Shown here: positions 34,001 through 44,544 of the stretch, one piece after another
Layout: every line of letters begins with the position of its first letter
Position numbering within the stretch: the first letter of the stretch is position 1
Source of the DNA: Saturnia japonica
Lineage: Eukaryota > Arthropoda > Insecta > Lepidoptera > Saturniidae
DNA length: 64,000 nucleotides
Assembly (NCBI GenBank): GCA_033032175.1
Contig: CM065322.1
Location: 12,958,001-13,022,000 of the forward strand
Reading direction: 5' to 3'
Program-made: the position numbers and the translations under genes
Notes under the pieces: generated by a model
Told to the model about the DNA's origin: nothing
The model's input: only the letters and a program-made list of their open reading frames with translations
The model's database searches: none

Positions 34001-34570
34001 TAAAGCAGGCCAAACGCGAGTCGGACTAGCGCACCGAGGGTTTCATAATTGTACGGCTACATTCACCAAAATAATTAAGTAACATTACTACAGAAAGCAC
34101 CCAACAATTGTAACAAAAAATAAAATATATTAAAAGACAAACTTCATTTTACCGTTGGTAAACTGTTATCCTCATACATCGACATATACCGCGGTCAGTT
34201 TACCAACTGCAAAACTTTTATATTCGCTAAAAACTTGTTTGTGATACATATACAAATTTACGGTTTTTGGATTTTTTACTTTACTTGTGCTTTAAGACAT
34301 TGCTTCTTGCCAAATTTATGAATCTAGGTCAACTGGAAGAGCCCTATAGGTTTTTATTCCCTTTGCGAGTGTTCAAACTTGAAAGTTTGATTTTCTCTCA
34401 ACTCTAAGGGATTGCAGACTTAAGTATTTTAAATTAATTTCACCTTGATACTTCCACGCACTCCTGAGAAAAAGGTTCTTGATAGACAGACGGGCAGTCA
34501 AACGGACAACGAAGTGATCCTATAAAGATTCCTTTTCTCCTTTTGATGTATAAAATCCTAAAAAATTCTA
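34001..34570 (+). repeat. Interspersed element with AAACGCGAGTCGGAC start
   Basis: Begins GGCCAAACGCGAGTCGGACT, AGCGCACCGAGGGTTTC and ends near GACGGGCAGTCAAACGGACA, ACGAAGTGATCCTATAAAG, ATTCCTTTTCTCCTTTTG. This start/end pair is common in lepidopteran genomes (inference from memory of the pattern, class not certain). No coding capacity seen. Confidence 0.5.
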
Positions 34571-34799
34571 TGTAGCCAAGGTCTTAGCACGATTTGTCGG
34601 TAAAATTTCAAATAAATCGGTGAAAAACACAGTGCTGAAAATTGGTGCATTATAAAAACTGTGCCTAGGTTTTTGTGTAATAAAAATTACCTTTGTAACT
34701 ATCTTTTAAATAAAATAATACCAAAGGTCGTTTTATACGGAAACTTTACATGTTAGTCAATTAGCCTCCCCACTGTCGATATACTAAGACAAACAAAAT

Positions 34800-35050
34800 T
34801 ATTCATAAGGAAACAAAAAACCAAATGCAACAAAACCACTTGGCCAAAATATTTTTTTTTTTTTCTATTTTTGCTTTTTATCTCATTCCCAGACGTCGTA
34901 CTGAAATACTTTATAGTTTATTTCACTCCCACAATTAAGACGAATCTAACGACACCTCGTAATGCTAATAAAAGGCTACAGAGCTTGCCAAAGAAATAGA
35001 CTATATACATACATAGGGTCGAAAAATATAACCCTCCTTTTTCGCAGTCG
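34800..35050 (+). repeat. Interspersed repeat, family V copy 2
   Basis: See 28480-28740. Same blocks, with a T14 run in place of part of the first block, ending CTTTTTCGCAGTCGGGTAAT. Confidence 0.6.
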
Positions 35051-35421
35051 GGTAATAATACTTCATGGAGTATTAAAAACACGAGTATACGTTTCTCGGT
35101 GCGAGAAAATTACAAATGTCGGTACAGTTCATTGTGCAAAACCTACATACAGTAAAACAAACCACAAAATTAAAAATAATGATAGTTTGCAAAAATGTTG
35201 ACCACTCTGCTAATATTATATTTATATTCAAATATTCTGATTATCATATAATTTAGTATAAAAACATACACTAGAATCCATTTAAAATACTAAAAAGTGC
35301 TTAAATGAAGTTGTGATAGCGCGTGTTACTTTTTTAAAATAGCTCACACATTTACAATTTAAAAAAAATATCATCCACCACCCGTTAAAAGCCTCAAAAC
35401 CACTCGAAATCGCGAACTCAC

Positions 35422-35621
35422 TAGCGTAATTATTTCCCACTATCTGAAGTAGCATATCTTCGTAAGACATCTGGGCTTGCATTTCCCAGCCGAACAGTTC
35501 TATCCCGTAACTAATCATATAATTGTGGATGGTGGCCGCGAGGAGGTAGCCACCATCGCCACCAAGTCGATCGTTATAAGCCGGTGTGTCGTATAAAATA
35601 ACTGCACGGCCCCAGTTATAT
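35422..35621 (-). CDS. Exon C: alternative exon of the receptor guanylyl cyclase-like gene
   Basis: Third recognisable exon, 200 nt. The acceptor is ttaccaacag before 35621 and the donor is GTGAGT from 35421. The first base A completes the CA left by exon A (Gln), and the peptide runs YNWGRAVILYDTPAY, LGGDGGYLLAATIHNYMI, then GIELFGWEMQAQ, MSYEDMLLQIVGNNY. It lines up with exon B from the start (Y-x-W-x-x-x-x-x-L/I) to the end (YLGYKYT against IVGNNYA) with a two-codon length difference. Unlike B it has no cysteine and no NxS/T sequon. Joined directly after B it would be read out of frame and meet TGA after about 35 codons, so it must replace B rather than follow it. Reading on past the donor stays open only for about a dozen codons of non-family sequence. 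The next downstream exon was not found. Confidence 0.8.
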
Positions 35622-36165
35622 CTGTTGGTAATAATAAATTCGGGTTACGTCATCTATTGTCGATAAGCGTAACTAATTGTAAAAGGGTTTCAAATCTGAC
35701 GCACCTCATAATATAACCATCGTATGTAAAAATTACACAAGATATTGTATTCCTAATTCAAATAATTAATGAATGCAAAAAAGATTTCTGTTTTAAAATT
35801 AAAACGAATTTTTATTGAGTACATAATTAATTAAAAGAAATCGGTATGTGACGTCAAAATGCTTATTATGACTTTATTTAGAAGAGAGTAATTTTTTGTA
35901 AGAATAATTTAAGTTAGTATGAATCTTAATTTGTTATTGTAATCTTAAATATTAACATTTCACTTTTAAAGCGAATGGGTGTGAATTAAAAATTACTTAC
36001 GTTTGGACTTATGTTTGTAAAGAGAAAGTAACTATTTATTGAAAATAGCTTAGTTGAAAATGTGTTTACTGCCATCTAGTGGTGAGTAGAATCATCAATT
36101 TTAAAAATATCTTACCATTAAAACAATCTTAGTCGTTTATAATAGTAATGTAAAATAAAGCTTAC
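35622..36165 (-). other. Short intron between alternative exons B and C
   Basis: 544 bp, AT-rich, with no open frame. It holds GCCATCTAGT (plus strand 36071-36080), the exact reverse complement of ACTAGATGGC at 36371-36380, which spans the acceptor of exon B. In the transcript these two 10-nt stretches could pair and loop out exon B (see findings). Another short motif of the same kind (GTCATCTATTG) is at about 35650. Confidence 0.6.
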
Positions 36166-36371
36166 TTGTGTATTTATAGCCGAGGTAAAATTTCAAATTC
36201 TCCGTATAGTTGAGCCCAGCGTCCGATGTGGTGTCCCACGGCGTGTAAATAATGTCGGCATCTTTAAGGAAGTTGGCGAACGATTTCATCATGAGATGGC
36301 AGGTCGACTTGCCGGCAACGTGAACTTGCGCCTCGGGTTCATTGATGAGTAGTAGTTGCCGCCATCCGTAA
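36166..36371 (-). CDS. Exon B: alternative exon of the receptor guanylyl cyclase-like gene
   Basis: Second recognisable exon, 206 nt. The acceptor is tctacgccatctag before 36371 and the donor is GTAAGC from 36165. The first base T completes the CA left by exon A (His), giving the family-typical passage LFR-H-YGWRQLLLINEP. It continues with AQVHVAG, STCHLMMKSF (one cysteine), ADIIYTPWD and LNYTENLKFYLG, which contains an N-glycosylation sequon NYT. The exon ends with one base of a codon. The segment corresponds to the start of the second lobe of the ANF-receptor fold (W...LL..EP...VAG..TCHLMMKS). It lies 12,063 bp from exon A and 544 bp from exon C. Same entry and exit phase plus matching layout mark it as an alternative to exon C. 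Not a retrocopy: splice sites are intact on both sides. Confidence 0.85.
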
Positions 36372-37154
36372 CTAGATGGCGTAGAAAAGAAGCGTGTTAA
36401 GAAAACCACACAGTGCAAAAATAAAACAAACTTACAGAACGGACGTATTGCAGTTGTCTATAAATTAATAACTTAAGATTAAAGTTATATCTTGTAACTT
36501 AATAACAAATAATTATCTAATAATAGTTCTTAAAGTTTTAATAGCCTTCACAGATCACGTTAATCTTCCTTAAAGAAAAACACGGTTATGTAAGAAAACA
36601 AGAATCAGGGTTGTTATTTAATTAAATTTCAATTGTGAATACCGTTTTGGCACTCAATGGTATTAGGCGTACTAAAGTCAGTTCGTGACAATGATGTAGC
36701 CAGGACTTTATTTAAGGAAGGGGGGCAGAGAGGCAAGGAAAAAACTAATAATATTCATACGTTGTTACAGCATTGCCTTCTATATAAATATTTGAACTAC
36801 ATCGACAATGTCTTTAAGTTGTTCGTAAAAAATAATAATACATATTTTTCCGACCAGAGTTTTGGAAGTATAATAAACATACAAACAGTAAACATTAAGT
36901 ATTTGCGTTGCATGCGAGTCAAGTAGTTCAGTTCCCAGCTTACCCCATTCGTACTAGAGATGGTGCAAGCTGCCCACCTTTCCAATACCTGGTTACGTCC
37001 TTGACTCATGCAGCCCACCTACGTAGTCAATTATACTTCTTCTATACTACGTCCATTGTCTATGATGTTGTGATATGGGATATGATGGGTCAGTTAGTAA
37101 CGTATACGGATTCCGCGTCCATCGCTGCAATGAGCATGAACTTTCGGTGAAGAA

Positions 37155-37330
37155 AAAAATCGTGATGGAACCATAGCATGGTGGTAGGGCTTTTTCTTAT
37201 ATCGGCCTGGCTAACTACCACCTTCAAGTTAAAACCCGTCGCCAAACACCAATAGGTGTGTTCCGGCAGCTGTAATTGAGAAACAGTCTTTCCATTAGGC
37301 TTAGCGTGCTACCATCTTGGGCCATACAAC
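37155..37330 (+). repeat. Interspersed repeat, family II copy 3
   Basis: ACCATAGCATGGTGGTAGGG, GTCGCCAAACACCAATAGGT, GTTCCGGCAGCTGTAATTGA and CTTAGCGTGCTACCATCTTG. The best-preserved copy. Confidence 0.6.
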
Positions 37331-37419
37331 CACAAAGCTAAACCCTGATGCCTAAAAAGAGATGCCGGCCTGCAAACCCCTCAGTAACTAGATATACAAT
37401 GGTTGATGACAAAACCATC

Positions 37420-37670
37420 ACGCATGTATTCCCCGAAGGGTTAGGCAGAGGTGTACATTTGTACACCCACAGTTCGCCGAGTATATTTTTAGGTCCCATG
37501 TAGTAGGGGGCGAGCCTATTGCCATTAATCGGGCACGAAACCAAACGCCGAGCTGCTACTGAGAATTTCATAGGAAAAACCCAATAACACTTTGCTCGAC
37601 CTGGGATTCGAACCCAGGACCTCGACCATAGCAGTCGCGCTTACGACCACTAGGCTAACGAGGCATTTAA
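37420..37670 (-). mobile_element. tRNA-derived SINE, copy 2 (best preserved)
   Basis: The minus strand begins with a tRNA-like head: TGCCTCGTTAGCCTAGTGGT (A box TAGCCTAGTGG), CGTAAGCGCGACTGC, then GGTCCTGGGTTCGAATCCCA (B box GGTTCGAATCC). The family body follows: AAATTCTCAGTAGCAGCTCG, TTAATGGCAATAGGCTCGCC, ACATGGGACCTAAAAATATA-like, GTACACCTCTGCCTAACCC, CGGGGAATACATGCGTGATG. Internal RNA polymerase III promoter boxes are intact. This is an element, not a functional tRNA gene, as no acceptor stem partner follows. Confidence 0.85.
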
Positions 37671-37754
37671 AACGGTTAAAACGCGCTAAACCAAATCAGA
37701 CTTATTGTGATAAGTTAATCACTATGTCACACACTACCCTTTCACCTCGATTGA

Positions 37755-38250
37755 TTATCTATACTAATATAATATAGCGGAAAAGCTTTTTTGTTTGTTT
37801 AAACACGCTAATATCTGGAACTACCAGTCGGATTCGAAAAATTCTTTTTTTATATGATAGCCAGACTCACGAGGAATAATATATAGGCTATATAACATTA
37901 AGCTACAGATCCCAGCTAGCCTTAAATATTGATTTTTGTTACGTAAGTCGGAAGTCGAAACTCTCGCGAACTGCTTTAGCTGCGTGCAATGGCTTAATGA
38001 TTAATGATACGTTCTACATCTAAATAATTCAGCGATATAATATATCTATCTCTTGTAAATAAGTCACAATAAGGTTTTTAAAAAAAAATTAAAAATTAAT
38101 TTATGAGCATTATTTTTAAGCGTGGCATATTAATCCTTCCGAACATAAGGTATTTTATCACAAATACAATTTAATGAAAATAAACTTCGTCTTTTACAGC
38201 ATGATATTTGAACGCATAGTGTATGCCAGACCTCACAATTGGCATGTCCT
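37755..38250 (+). mobile_element. Helitron-like repeat, family H1
   Basis: Head TCTATACTAATATAATATAG then CGGAAAAGCTTTTTTGTTTG, ACTACCAGTCGGATTCGAAA, AAGTCGGAAGTCGAAACTC, GAGCATTATTTTTAAGCGTG. The tail is lost or decayed. Confidence 0.6.
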
Positions 38251-38814
38251 ACCACCCAACAAATATACTTAAAATCATTGATTAATTATTGGTTGAAGAT
38301 GGCGTGGCGTTATCAACAATACGGGAACCAATAATTAATTAATGCAAATAAATATAATATAAAAAATGTTGTGAAATTTTTCTTCATAAAAAAAAGTTGT
38401 AGGAGCTAAATCGAATAGTTGGCGCTGAGAGTTTATACAGATTTGCTTTGATAGAGAATACGTGGATTTGCTTTGATAGAGAATACGTGATAGATAAACA
38501 TCTTCTTATTTAGGCATGAGGATTAACAAAGATATAGAATTTTATTTATTATCAAATAAATCGTAATTATTTATATCAATTAAAAAGTTTAGTCATAATA
38601 GGTATGTTTAACCATAATCAGTACGAGAGTGATAAAGCAGTTTTGCACTGTTTTGAAGTATGTTGTTGATGCCACATTCCGGAACACATTTCGGAAATCT
38701 CTTTAGAGATTTTTCTCTTCTCGGTACAACCCTACGGTATAAAACATCCACTACCTACGATACTTTAACCGTTTACCATCATATGGTTGTTTTTCACTAT
38801 AGTTGTATAAGAGT

Positions 38815-39130
38815 AGAGGAGGTGGAGGGCAATCGAAATCATGGCGGACCTCTCCTCCAGTACAAGGGTGTCCAAAAGCGACACATTAAGAGATGCAACA
38901 TAGAGCCCTCTCATTGGGATCGTTTGGCAGCACACCGGTCAGAATGGCGCAGGATGGTAAACAGCCATGTACGCGAGTTCGAGGTTCAGCGTAAAGCTGA
39001 CCTTGATAACAAACGCGACCGGTTAAATGCTCGTCCAACTGCTGCCATAACATATCATTATGAGAACGGCGTACTCACGTGCCCTCAGTGCGCACGGAGT
39101 TTCGCCGCGAAGATAGGCTGTATCGTTTAA
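38815..39130 (+). pseudogene. LINE ORF C-terminus (RTE-like)
   Basis: Frame reads GNRNHGGPLLQYKGVQKRHI, KRCNIEPSHWDRLAAHRSEW, RRMVNSHVREFEVQRKADLD, then VLTCPQCARSFAAKIG and a stop after CIV at 39130. The G.RNHG.P.LRYKD..KR.....I....WE..A.DRS.WR pattern and a terminal CP.C zinc-like motif are typical of the 3' end of insect LINE polyproteins annotated as endonuclease/reverse transcriptase. The expected final H..H pair after KIG is missing (CIV stop instead). Upstream sequence in the same open frame (from 38660) is unrelated. Confidence 0.7.
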
Positions 39131-39134
39131 AGTT

Positions 39135-39870
39135 AAGTTGGTAATATAATATGTATATGAACTACAACAATATACTATTTTACATATGGTGGCTGTGTGC
39201 CAATTTGCTAATCACCTGTCACGAATTATTTCCATACTCAGGATATCTGATAAGGGTAAAAGCTCGGCTCTTACCGTTGATACGTTTTTATTATTTTGAG
39301 TGCAAGTACTCTACTGGTCCAAATCCGATACGAGGGGTTCCCACTTCTATATTTAGATACTCAACGACTATGCTTTATCTAACAAAATTCTATACAGGAT
39401 TAGTGGTAGGGAAAATCCAGATTATCTGTTCACATTTTAGTCGTTATCAATGTTTAGTTTATTCCGGATGACTCGGATTAGATAATAAATATTAAGAATG
39501 ATGCAGAAATGTAACAAAAAAAAGTGCAATTCTCAATCATGATTTATTTTTATCTATAATCACTATAATCGAGATAATAACGTAAATGATGTTTTGTTCA
39601 AAACCTTAAATCTCCGAAAGTTATATTTCTTTTTCTTGATTTAGCAGTATAAAATCATTTGCCAGCATCAATGTGTTTAACTCTCTTCATAGTAATTTCA
39701 ATTATTCAAAGATGGCTCAACAAAATTATGGCTCCCTTGCTCTAGTAGTATCTAGGGAGTTTTTCTGACATCTCAAAATGCATATTTTCATTTTAAATTT
39801 ATAATCCACTTATATTCCAAATATAGTTTCCAACGAATAGCGCATTTAGTTATAAGGCAGGGGAAAAATC
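39135..39870. other. No recognisable genes
   Basis: AT-rich. The open frame 39151-39471 has no recognisable domain. Confidence 0.45.
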
Positions 39871-39876
39871 ATAATA

Positions 39877-40146
39877 TTACGCACCTTCGACAAGACAAGG
39901 GCTTCATTGAAACCTTCGGTGATACAAGGGCTCAATTGTTAAAAGTACATAAAATGAGTTACGTACGTCTAAGTTTTTTAAAAACATGCTTTTATCTGGA
40001 GGAACAAAGACGCTTCTAAACAGTGTAAGCTATATTTCACACAAAGAATAATTATTTGAGAGCAATATTATCAGAATAAATGTTTATCCTGAAAAACTAC
40101 AAAACGTGCATTTAATTAAGCCCTTGCCTTACTGAAGGTACGTAAG
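39877..40146. mobile_element. Short terminal-inverted-repeat element (MITE-like)
   Basis: About 270 bp. Left end TTACGCACCTTCGACAAG, ACAAGGGCTTCATTGAA. The right end, reversed, reads CTTACGTACCTTCAGTAAG, GCAAGGGCTTAATTAAA, so the arms agree at most of about 35 positions. Just inside the left arm lies a second degenerate copy, ACCTTCGGTGATACAAGGGC. No coding capacity. Non-autonomous DNA transposon, superfamily unknown. Confidence 0.65.
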
Positions 40147-40414
40147 AGGATATTTTAAGTAAGATAAAAAGGTTTTAAACCATTTTAGATTTGTTTCCTA
40201 AATTTTATGAAGCCTTATTTCTATATCAATATAATTTCGGCTTACATTTTAAATTTCTCAAATAAATTAATAAAATATAATTTATTGAATTATTTAAGAT
40301 ATGTTTATATATTTTGATTCCTAATTATTGTTTCATAAGTTTCCGGTTCCAATTAAACATCTGTTTATATGAATTTATATGCAAAGCCGATAATAACTCC
40401 ATATAATAGAACTG

Positions 40415-40632
40415 CCTCAATAGCCTTGTAGTCGTAACCGCGACTGCTATGCTCGAGCTCCTGGGTTCGATTCTCAGGTTGAACAGAGCGTTATTGGGTT
40501 TTTCTATGAAATTCTCAGTAGCAGTTCGATGTTTAGCTTTCTGCCCTATTACCAACCCTTATTATGTTGGAGTACATTAGTACACCTCTGTCTAACCCTT
40601 TGGGGATACAGGCGTGATAGTGGTATGTTTAA
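40415..40632 (+). mobile_element. tRNA-derived SINE, copy 3
   Basis: AATAGCCTTGTAGTCGTAAC (degenerate A box), CTCCTGGGTTCGATTCTCAG (B box), ATTGGGTTTTTCTATGAAAT, TTCTCAGTAGCAGTTCG, AGTACACCTCTGTCTAACCC, GGGGATACAGGCGTGATAG. The central part with the TAGGCTCGCC block is deleted. Confidence 0.8.
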
Positions 40633-41264
40633 TAGAAAGTTACGCGAATTAGTCCTACACGGTTATCGTTCGGTCCCAAATATCGCGAATGTTCGGGGTA
40701 TTCGAAGTTGACAGTGGCGTTTGCTTTTTGTTTTGATTTGCTATTATTACATTTATTACCATTTATTTTAACTTAAAACTTTTGTCGCAGAATAAAAAAA
40801 AGGGTAATTGTTAAAATCGAAATTAATTTCACTACCAAATCAAAATTGACTACAAGCGATGTTTAGATAATAAATTCCATAAATTCTTTTTATTGAATTT
40901 ATTCTTATTTTTTTAATATGAAATAATAAAACCTTTATACATTGTTAGAATTACAAATTAGGAACCTACCAATATTATGAGTAAAGTGAATACGAAATGA
41001 TCTCTTAATATATGATGTAAAATAAATTATATTTTCTTTGTATATATCTATACTAAGTGAATATTTAAGAGGACTATGTAAGTAAGAATATTATTAAAGT
41101 TTCTTTTGAAGCTTGTTGATTATGTAATATCAGTATCTGTAGCAAGATATACCTAAAATTGCTAAGCACAGTACAATTACAATTACAGTACAAAGGCTAT
41201 CTACCAATGGTCGCCTACTACGTACTGGCCTACAAATCTTTCGGCAGGTGGCTATACAAAGCAT

Positions 41265-41400
41265 ACAACACGTTTTGTATTTTATTCAATTTAGGCCCTA
41301 AGAAGACACTTATGAATGTCATCACACAACCTCCGGTTCGCAAGACATCCCAGTCATCGCGACAAGCCGGTAAGAGCCGACCGCGTTAATCAACATTTTT
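41265..41400 (-). mobile_element. LINE 3' UTR fragment, inverted (family L1a)
   Basis: The minus strand reads CTTACCGGCTTGTCGCGATG, ACTGGGATGTCTTGCGAACC, CATTCATAAGTGTCTTCTTA, GGGCCTAAATTGAATAAAA, matching the 3' UTR of 7978-8070. Confidence 0.7.
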
Positions 41401-41429
41401 TAATTAATTATTTTTCATGTGAAACATAC

Positions 41430-42800
41430 AATGCGGCGGGTTGGTTGGTTGGTTGGTCGTGCGATGGTCCACCGTTCGTCGTGTGGAGACCAAATAGTTT
41501 TTTTTTTAATATACAGACTAGATTATTTCATAGTTTCATAGATAGATTAAAAACTTTTTTTACACTCACTGGTTCCAAAACGCGACTAACCAAAAGCGGA
41601 TCAGTGCGACGGATTTATCACTATGTGTATGTGTGTGGTGGTGTACGTATGGTACGTGTATGGTGTATGGACACAAGTCCAACAATTATCTATAGGTCTT
41701 ACACGCGGTCAAACAACGAATATAAAAGCTTTATTGGAGTAGTTTATAAAATATATTTATTATCTATTATCTAGCATAAAGATAAACCTAGAATTGTCAC
41801 CGGTCGTTATTTTCGCTTTTCCATCAAAATAATAATAGCCTGACTAAATGTATTTCTGTTTATATGTTTTCGCCTATTAAAAAGACTTAGTATTCATTAA
41901 TTGCAGAGAAGCGTTAATATCTTTTTAAAGCGCGTGTTATGAAACATATCAAAGTACTCGTATTATAGCAACACAGCTCCTGTAGTAGGGATACAAGGAG
42001 AGAAATTAATTGTTTTTCGTGAGTTATGTACTCTTCTTTCCGATTGATTCCGAGAAAATTATTAGTAATATAGTATTTATATCTTTTACAAGTTTTTATA
42101 GACATTTATATTGAAATTAGAAAAGTTTTTGAAATACGTAAATCAAGAGTATTTCTGTCAGCTTTGATAGTTGTTAAAAGCAATAGACCATTCCTTTACT
42201 TATATAAATTTAGTAACAGCACTTCAAGGGGCCAAACGCAGGAACTAAAATTAGTGACTAGCTATATTTGAACAACATGAAAACTCATACAAAGGCTCTC
42301 ACTCTATAGAAAAAGCGGGAATATGAATCGCTTCCGCTCCGCTTATGATAACATATACTCAGACATATTCCAGTCGATACGACCTTCTTTACGTAACTAA
42401 TTATAGGCTTAGATTACTCTTGGGAAAGTCTGTAACACGGGTGTATTTTAAATAATAAATTGTGAAGCATGAAACATTATTCCTTCATACAAGATATAAA
42501 GTAAGTTTGATTATAAAAAATTTATAGAAAGGAATTTAAAAAACAATTAAAAAATCTTAGGATAATCCAATAGAGGCGCGATATGAATTGAGAGTAACTG
42601 TGCTGCCCCTCCAGCTTATGCTCTGCCCGCAGAAGAGCATGCCGCTGGCCACAAACAGCCATGGCCTGATTGGAGAACTGTGAACCGTTTTCGAACTCAT
42701 ATTTGTCGCTGTAATATTATTCTATACAATTAATATGGTTACGTGGAAACTATCAGACATATTTGAAAAATCCTTTCTGCATCGTATAACCTTTTTATTG
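41430..42800. other. Unassigned
   Basis: Contains a short GGTT microsatellite (41440-41456) and a small GC-rich patch at 42590-42700 with no recognised content. The rest is AT-rich. Confidence 0.4.
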
Positions 42801-42809
42801 ACGAGGATT

Positions 42810-43380
42810 TATAAGATATGCTACGCTGTGTCCCACGGTTTTACCCGTGTTCATTTTATCCGACAAACACCGCACCGCCAGCGCATCCGTGTAGCTTTCC
42901 GCAAGAACAAATTATTTTACCTTTCCATTATCTACTAAACTATGCTATAATAAAGGACAAAATTAAACTTCATACAATTCTCTTTATGATAAAATAACGT
43001 ATAATGGTAATGCAATGTCTAAAAATAAAACTCATAAATCAATTTTTAATCTTCAAAAAAAAAAGTAAAATAACTTATTTTGTCTTATGTATAATGGATA
43101 GGCTTATGCTATAACCGATTATTTTTTAGATATACTAAGGACCAATATTTTTGTTTAACATTGTATTTATGTATCATTAACCATTACGCCAACGCACGAG
43201 GATAAATACTTAACAAAAACCATTATTAGCACTAACTAAGAGTTTTAGTGTAATGTTCTGGTTTTCACAAGCAAAAAGAATTTTTCGAATCCGACCGGTA
43301 GTTCCAGAGATTAAACAAACAAAACAAAAAGCTTTTCCGCTTTTTATAGAAAAATATTAGTATAGATATAATTATACTTT
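42810..43380 (-). mobile_element. Helitron-like repeat, family H1 (complete, inverted)
   Basis: Plus strand begins with the reversed tail GCTGTGTCCCACGGTTTTAC then CCGTGTTCATTTTATCCGAC, AAACACCGCACCGCC, and ends with the reversed head CGAATCCGACCGGTAGTTCC, AGCTTTTCCGCTTTTTATAG, AATATTAGTATAGATA. About 570 bp and nearly full-length, so a useful reference copy of the family. Confidence 0.7.
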
Positions 43381-43726
43381 ATGACTTTATGGAGCAGAGC
43401 AATAAAAACCACAAACAGCAAAAAAGGGAAGTGACAACAATGTTAGGTTGCATGCGTGCGTTGAGAGGCGGAGCAGAAGAGAGTTGGTCAAATAAATTAA
43501 ACATTTCAAAATTAAATTTATATCCATTATACGATTTTATTTCGTTCTACATCCAAAATTGTTTGATTACCTATTTATGTATAAAAATACAGCTATTCTA
43601 GCCCCTTTCCTAACATTCCCTTTAAACCTCGACCTTTCAAAAATTTATTATTCGGACAGCATCCGCTCACCGGAAAATAGACATGTACTGAGATTGAAGG
43701 CTGGGTACCTATACAATTCTCTTTAA

Positions 43727-44000
43727 TCTATACCAATGTTATAAAGAGGGAAGATTTGATTTTTTGTTTGTAATGGATAAACTCAAAAACTACTGAACAA
43801 ATTTTAAAATTTCTTTCACCAATATAAAGCTACTGTATCAGGGAGTAACATAGGCTATATTATAATTTGAAAAATTTCTTTATTACTCATAAAAATGTCG
43901 ATAGTTTTACGCAAAGTATAAAAAATTGCCTACACGGGCGCGTTGACTATGTTTGTCGTATAAAATTAACACGGGTGAAACCGTGAGGCACAGCTAGTTT
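43727..44000 (+). mobile_element. Helitron-like repeat, family H1 (short form, complete)
   Basis: Head TCTATACCAATGTTATAAAG, AGGGAAGATTTGATTTTTTG; tail CACGGGCGCGTTGACTATG, ACACGGGTGAAACCGTGAGG, CACAGCTAGT. Both ends present, about 270 bp. Sister of 24826-25092. Confidence 0.7.
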
Positions 44001-44268
44001 TATCATAAAATTATATAAAGTTTACATAATCTCGCAATAAGTGATAGTTGTGTCAGAACGTATCGCGACTACCATGCATAGAGTGATAAACCTGTAATAA
44101 TGGCTCCCTTTTGGTTTTTCAGACAATATATATCCAGCTACTGAGAGACCTGCAGGAGCGGCGTTGCTGGGACGACCACCAATGGATTGGATGGATTGTA
44201 TTTGGATTGTAGAGTACTTACCTTCAAGTACCTCAGTGCCGTCATTTAACCGTGATATCATTAAAAAA

Positions 44269-44544
44269 ACTTGGCCGTCACGGGACGCCCGGCAGATGTG
44301 AAACATCTTAGGAAGTATTAAAAACTTGGTCGTCAAGGCACGCACGGCAGATGTGAAACAACTTAGGGAATATAAAACACTTGGCCATCACGGGACGCCC
44401 GGCAAATGTGAAAAATCTTAGAGAATATTCAAAAACTTGGCCGTCACGGGACTTCCGGCAGATGTGAAAAATATTAGGGAATATAAAAAAACTTGGCCGT
44501 TACGGGTCGCCCGGCAGATGTGAAACATCTTAAGGAATATCAAT
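44269..44544 (+). repeat. Minisatellite of five ~55-bp units
   Basis: Five head-to-tail units of 55-56 bp, each starting ACTTGGCCGTCACGGGACGC (with variants) and containing CGGCAGATGTGAAACATCTT. The first starts at 44269, then about 44324, 44379, 44435 and 44491. A single related unit is at 62001-62055. Units differ from each other at several positions, so the array is not fresh. Confidence 0.9.

Noticed and set aside
35422..36371. Exons B and C as two consecutive constitutive exons
   Set aside because: Their phases do not fit each other (one base left over where two are needed), and C read after B hits a stop.
37590..37670. A functional tRNA gene on the minus strand
   Set aside because: The tRNA-like head lacks a matching acceptor stem and is joined to the SINE body, which recurs elsewhere.
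38660..38815. Amino part of the 156-codon open frame as belonging to the LINE protein
   Set aside because: No family pattern before GNRNHGGP; the frame is open by chance upstream of the truncation point.
41316..41774. 152-codon open frame as a gene
   Set aside because: It begins in an inverted LINE 3' UTR and runs through microsatellite-like GGTT and TGTG sequence.
44269..44544. CRISPR-like array
   Set aside because: The units are directly adjacent ~55-bp tandem repeats without unique spacers, in a eukaryotic setting.
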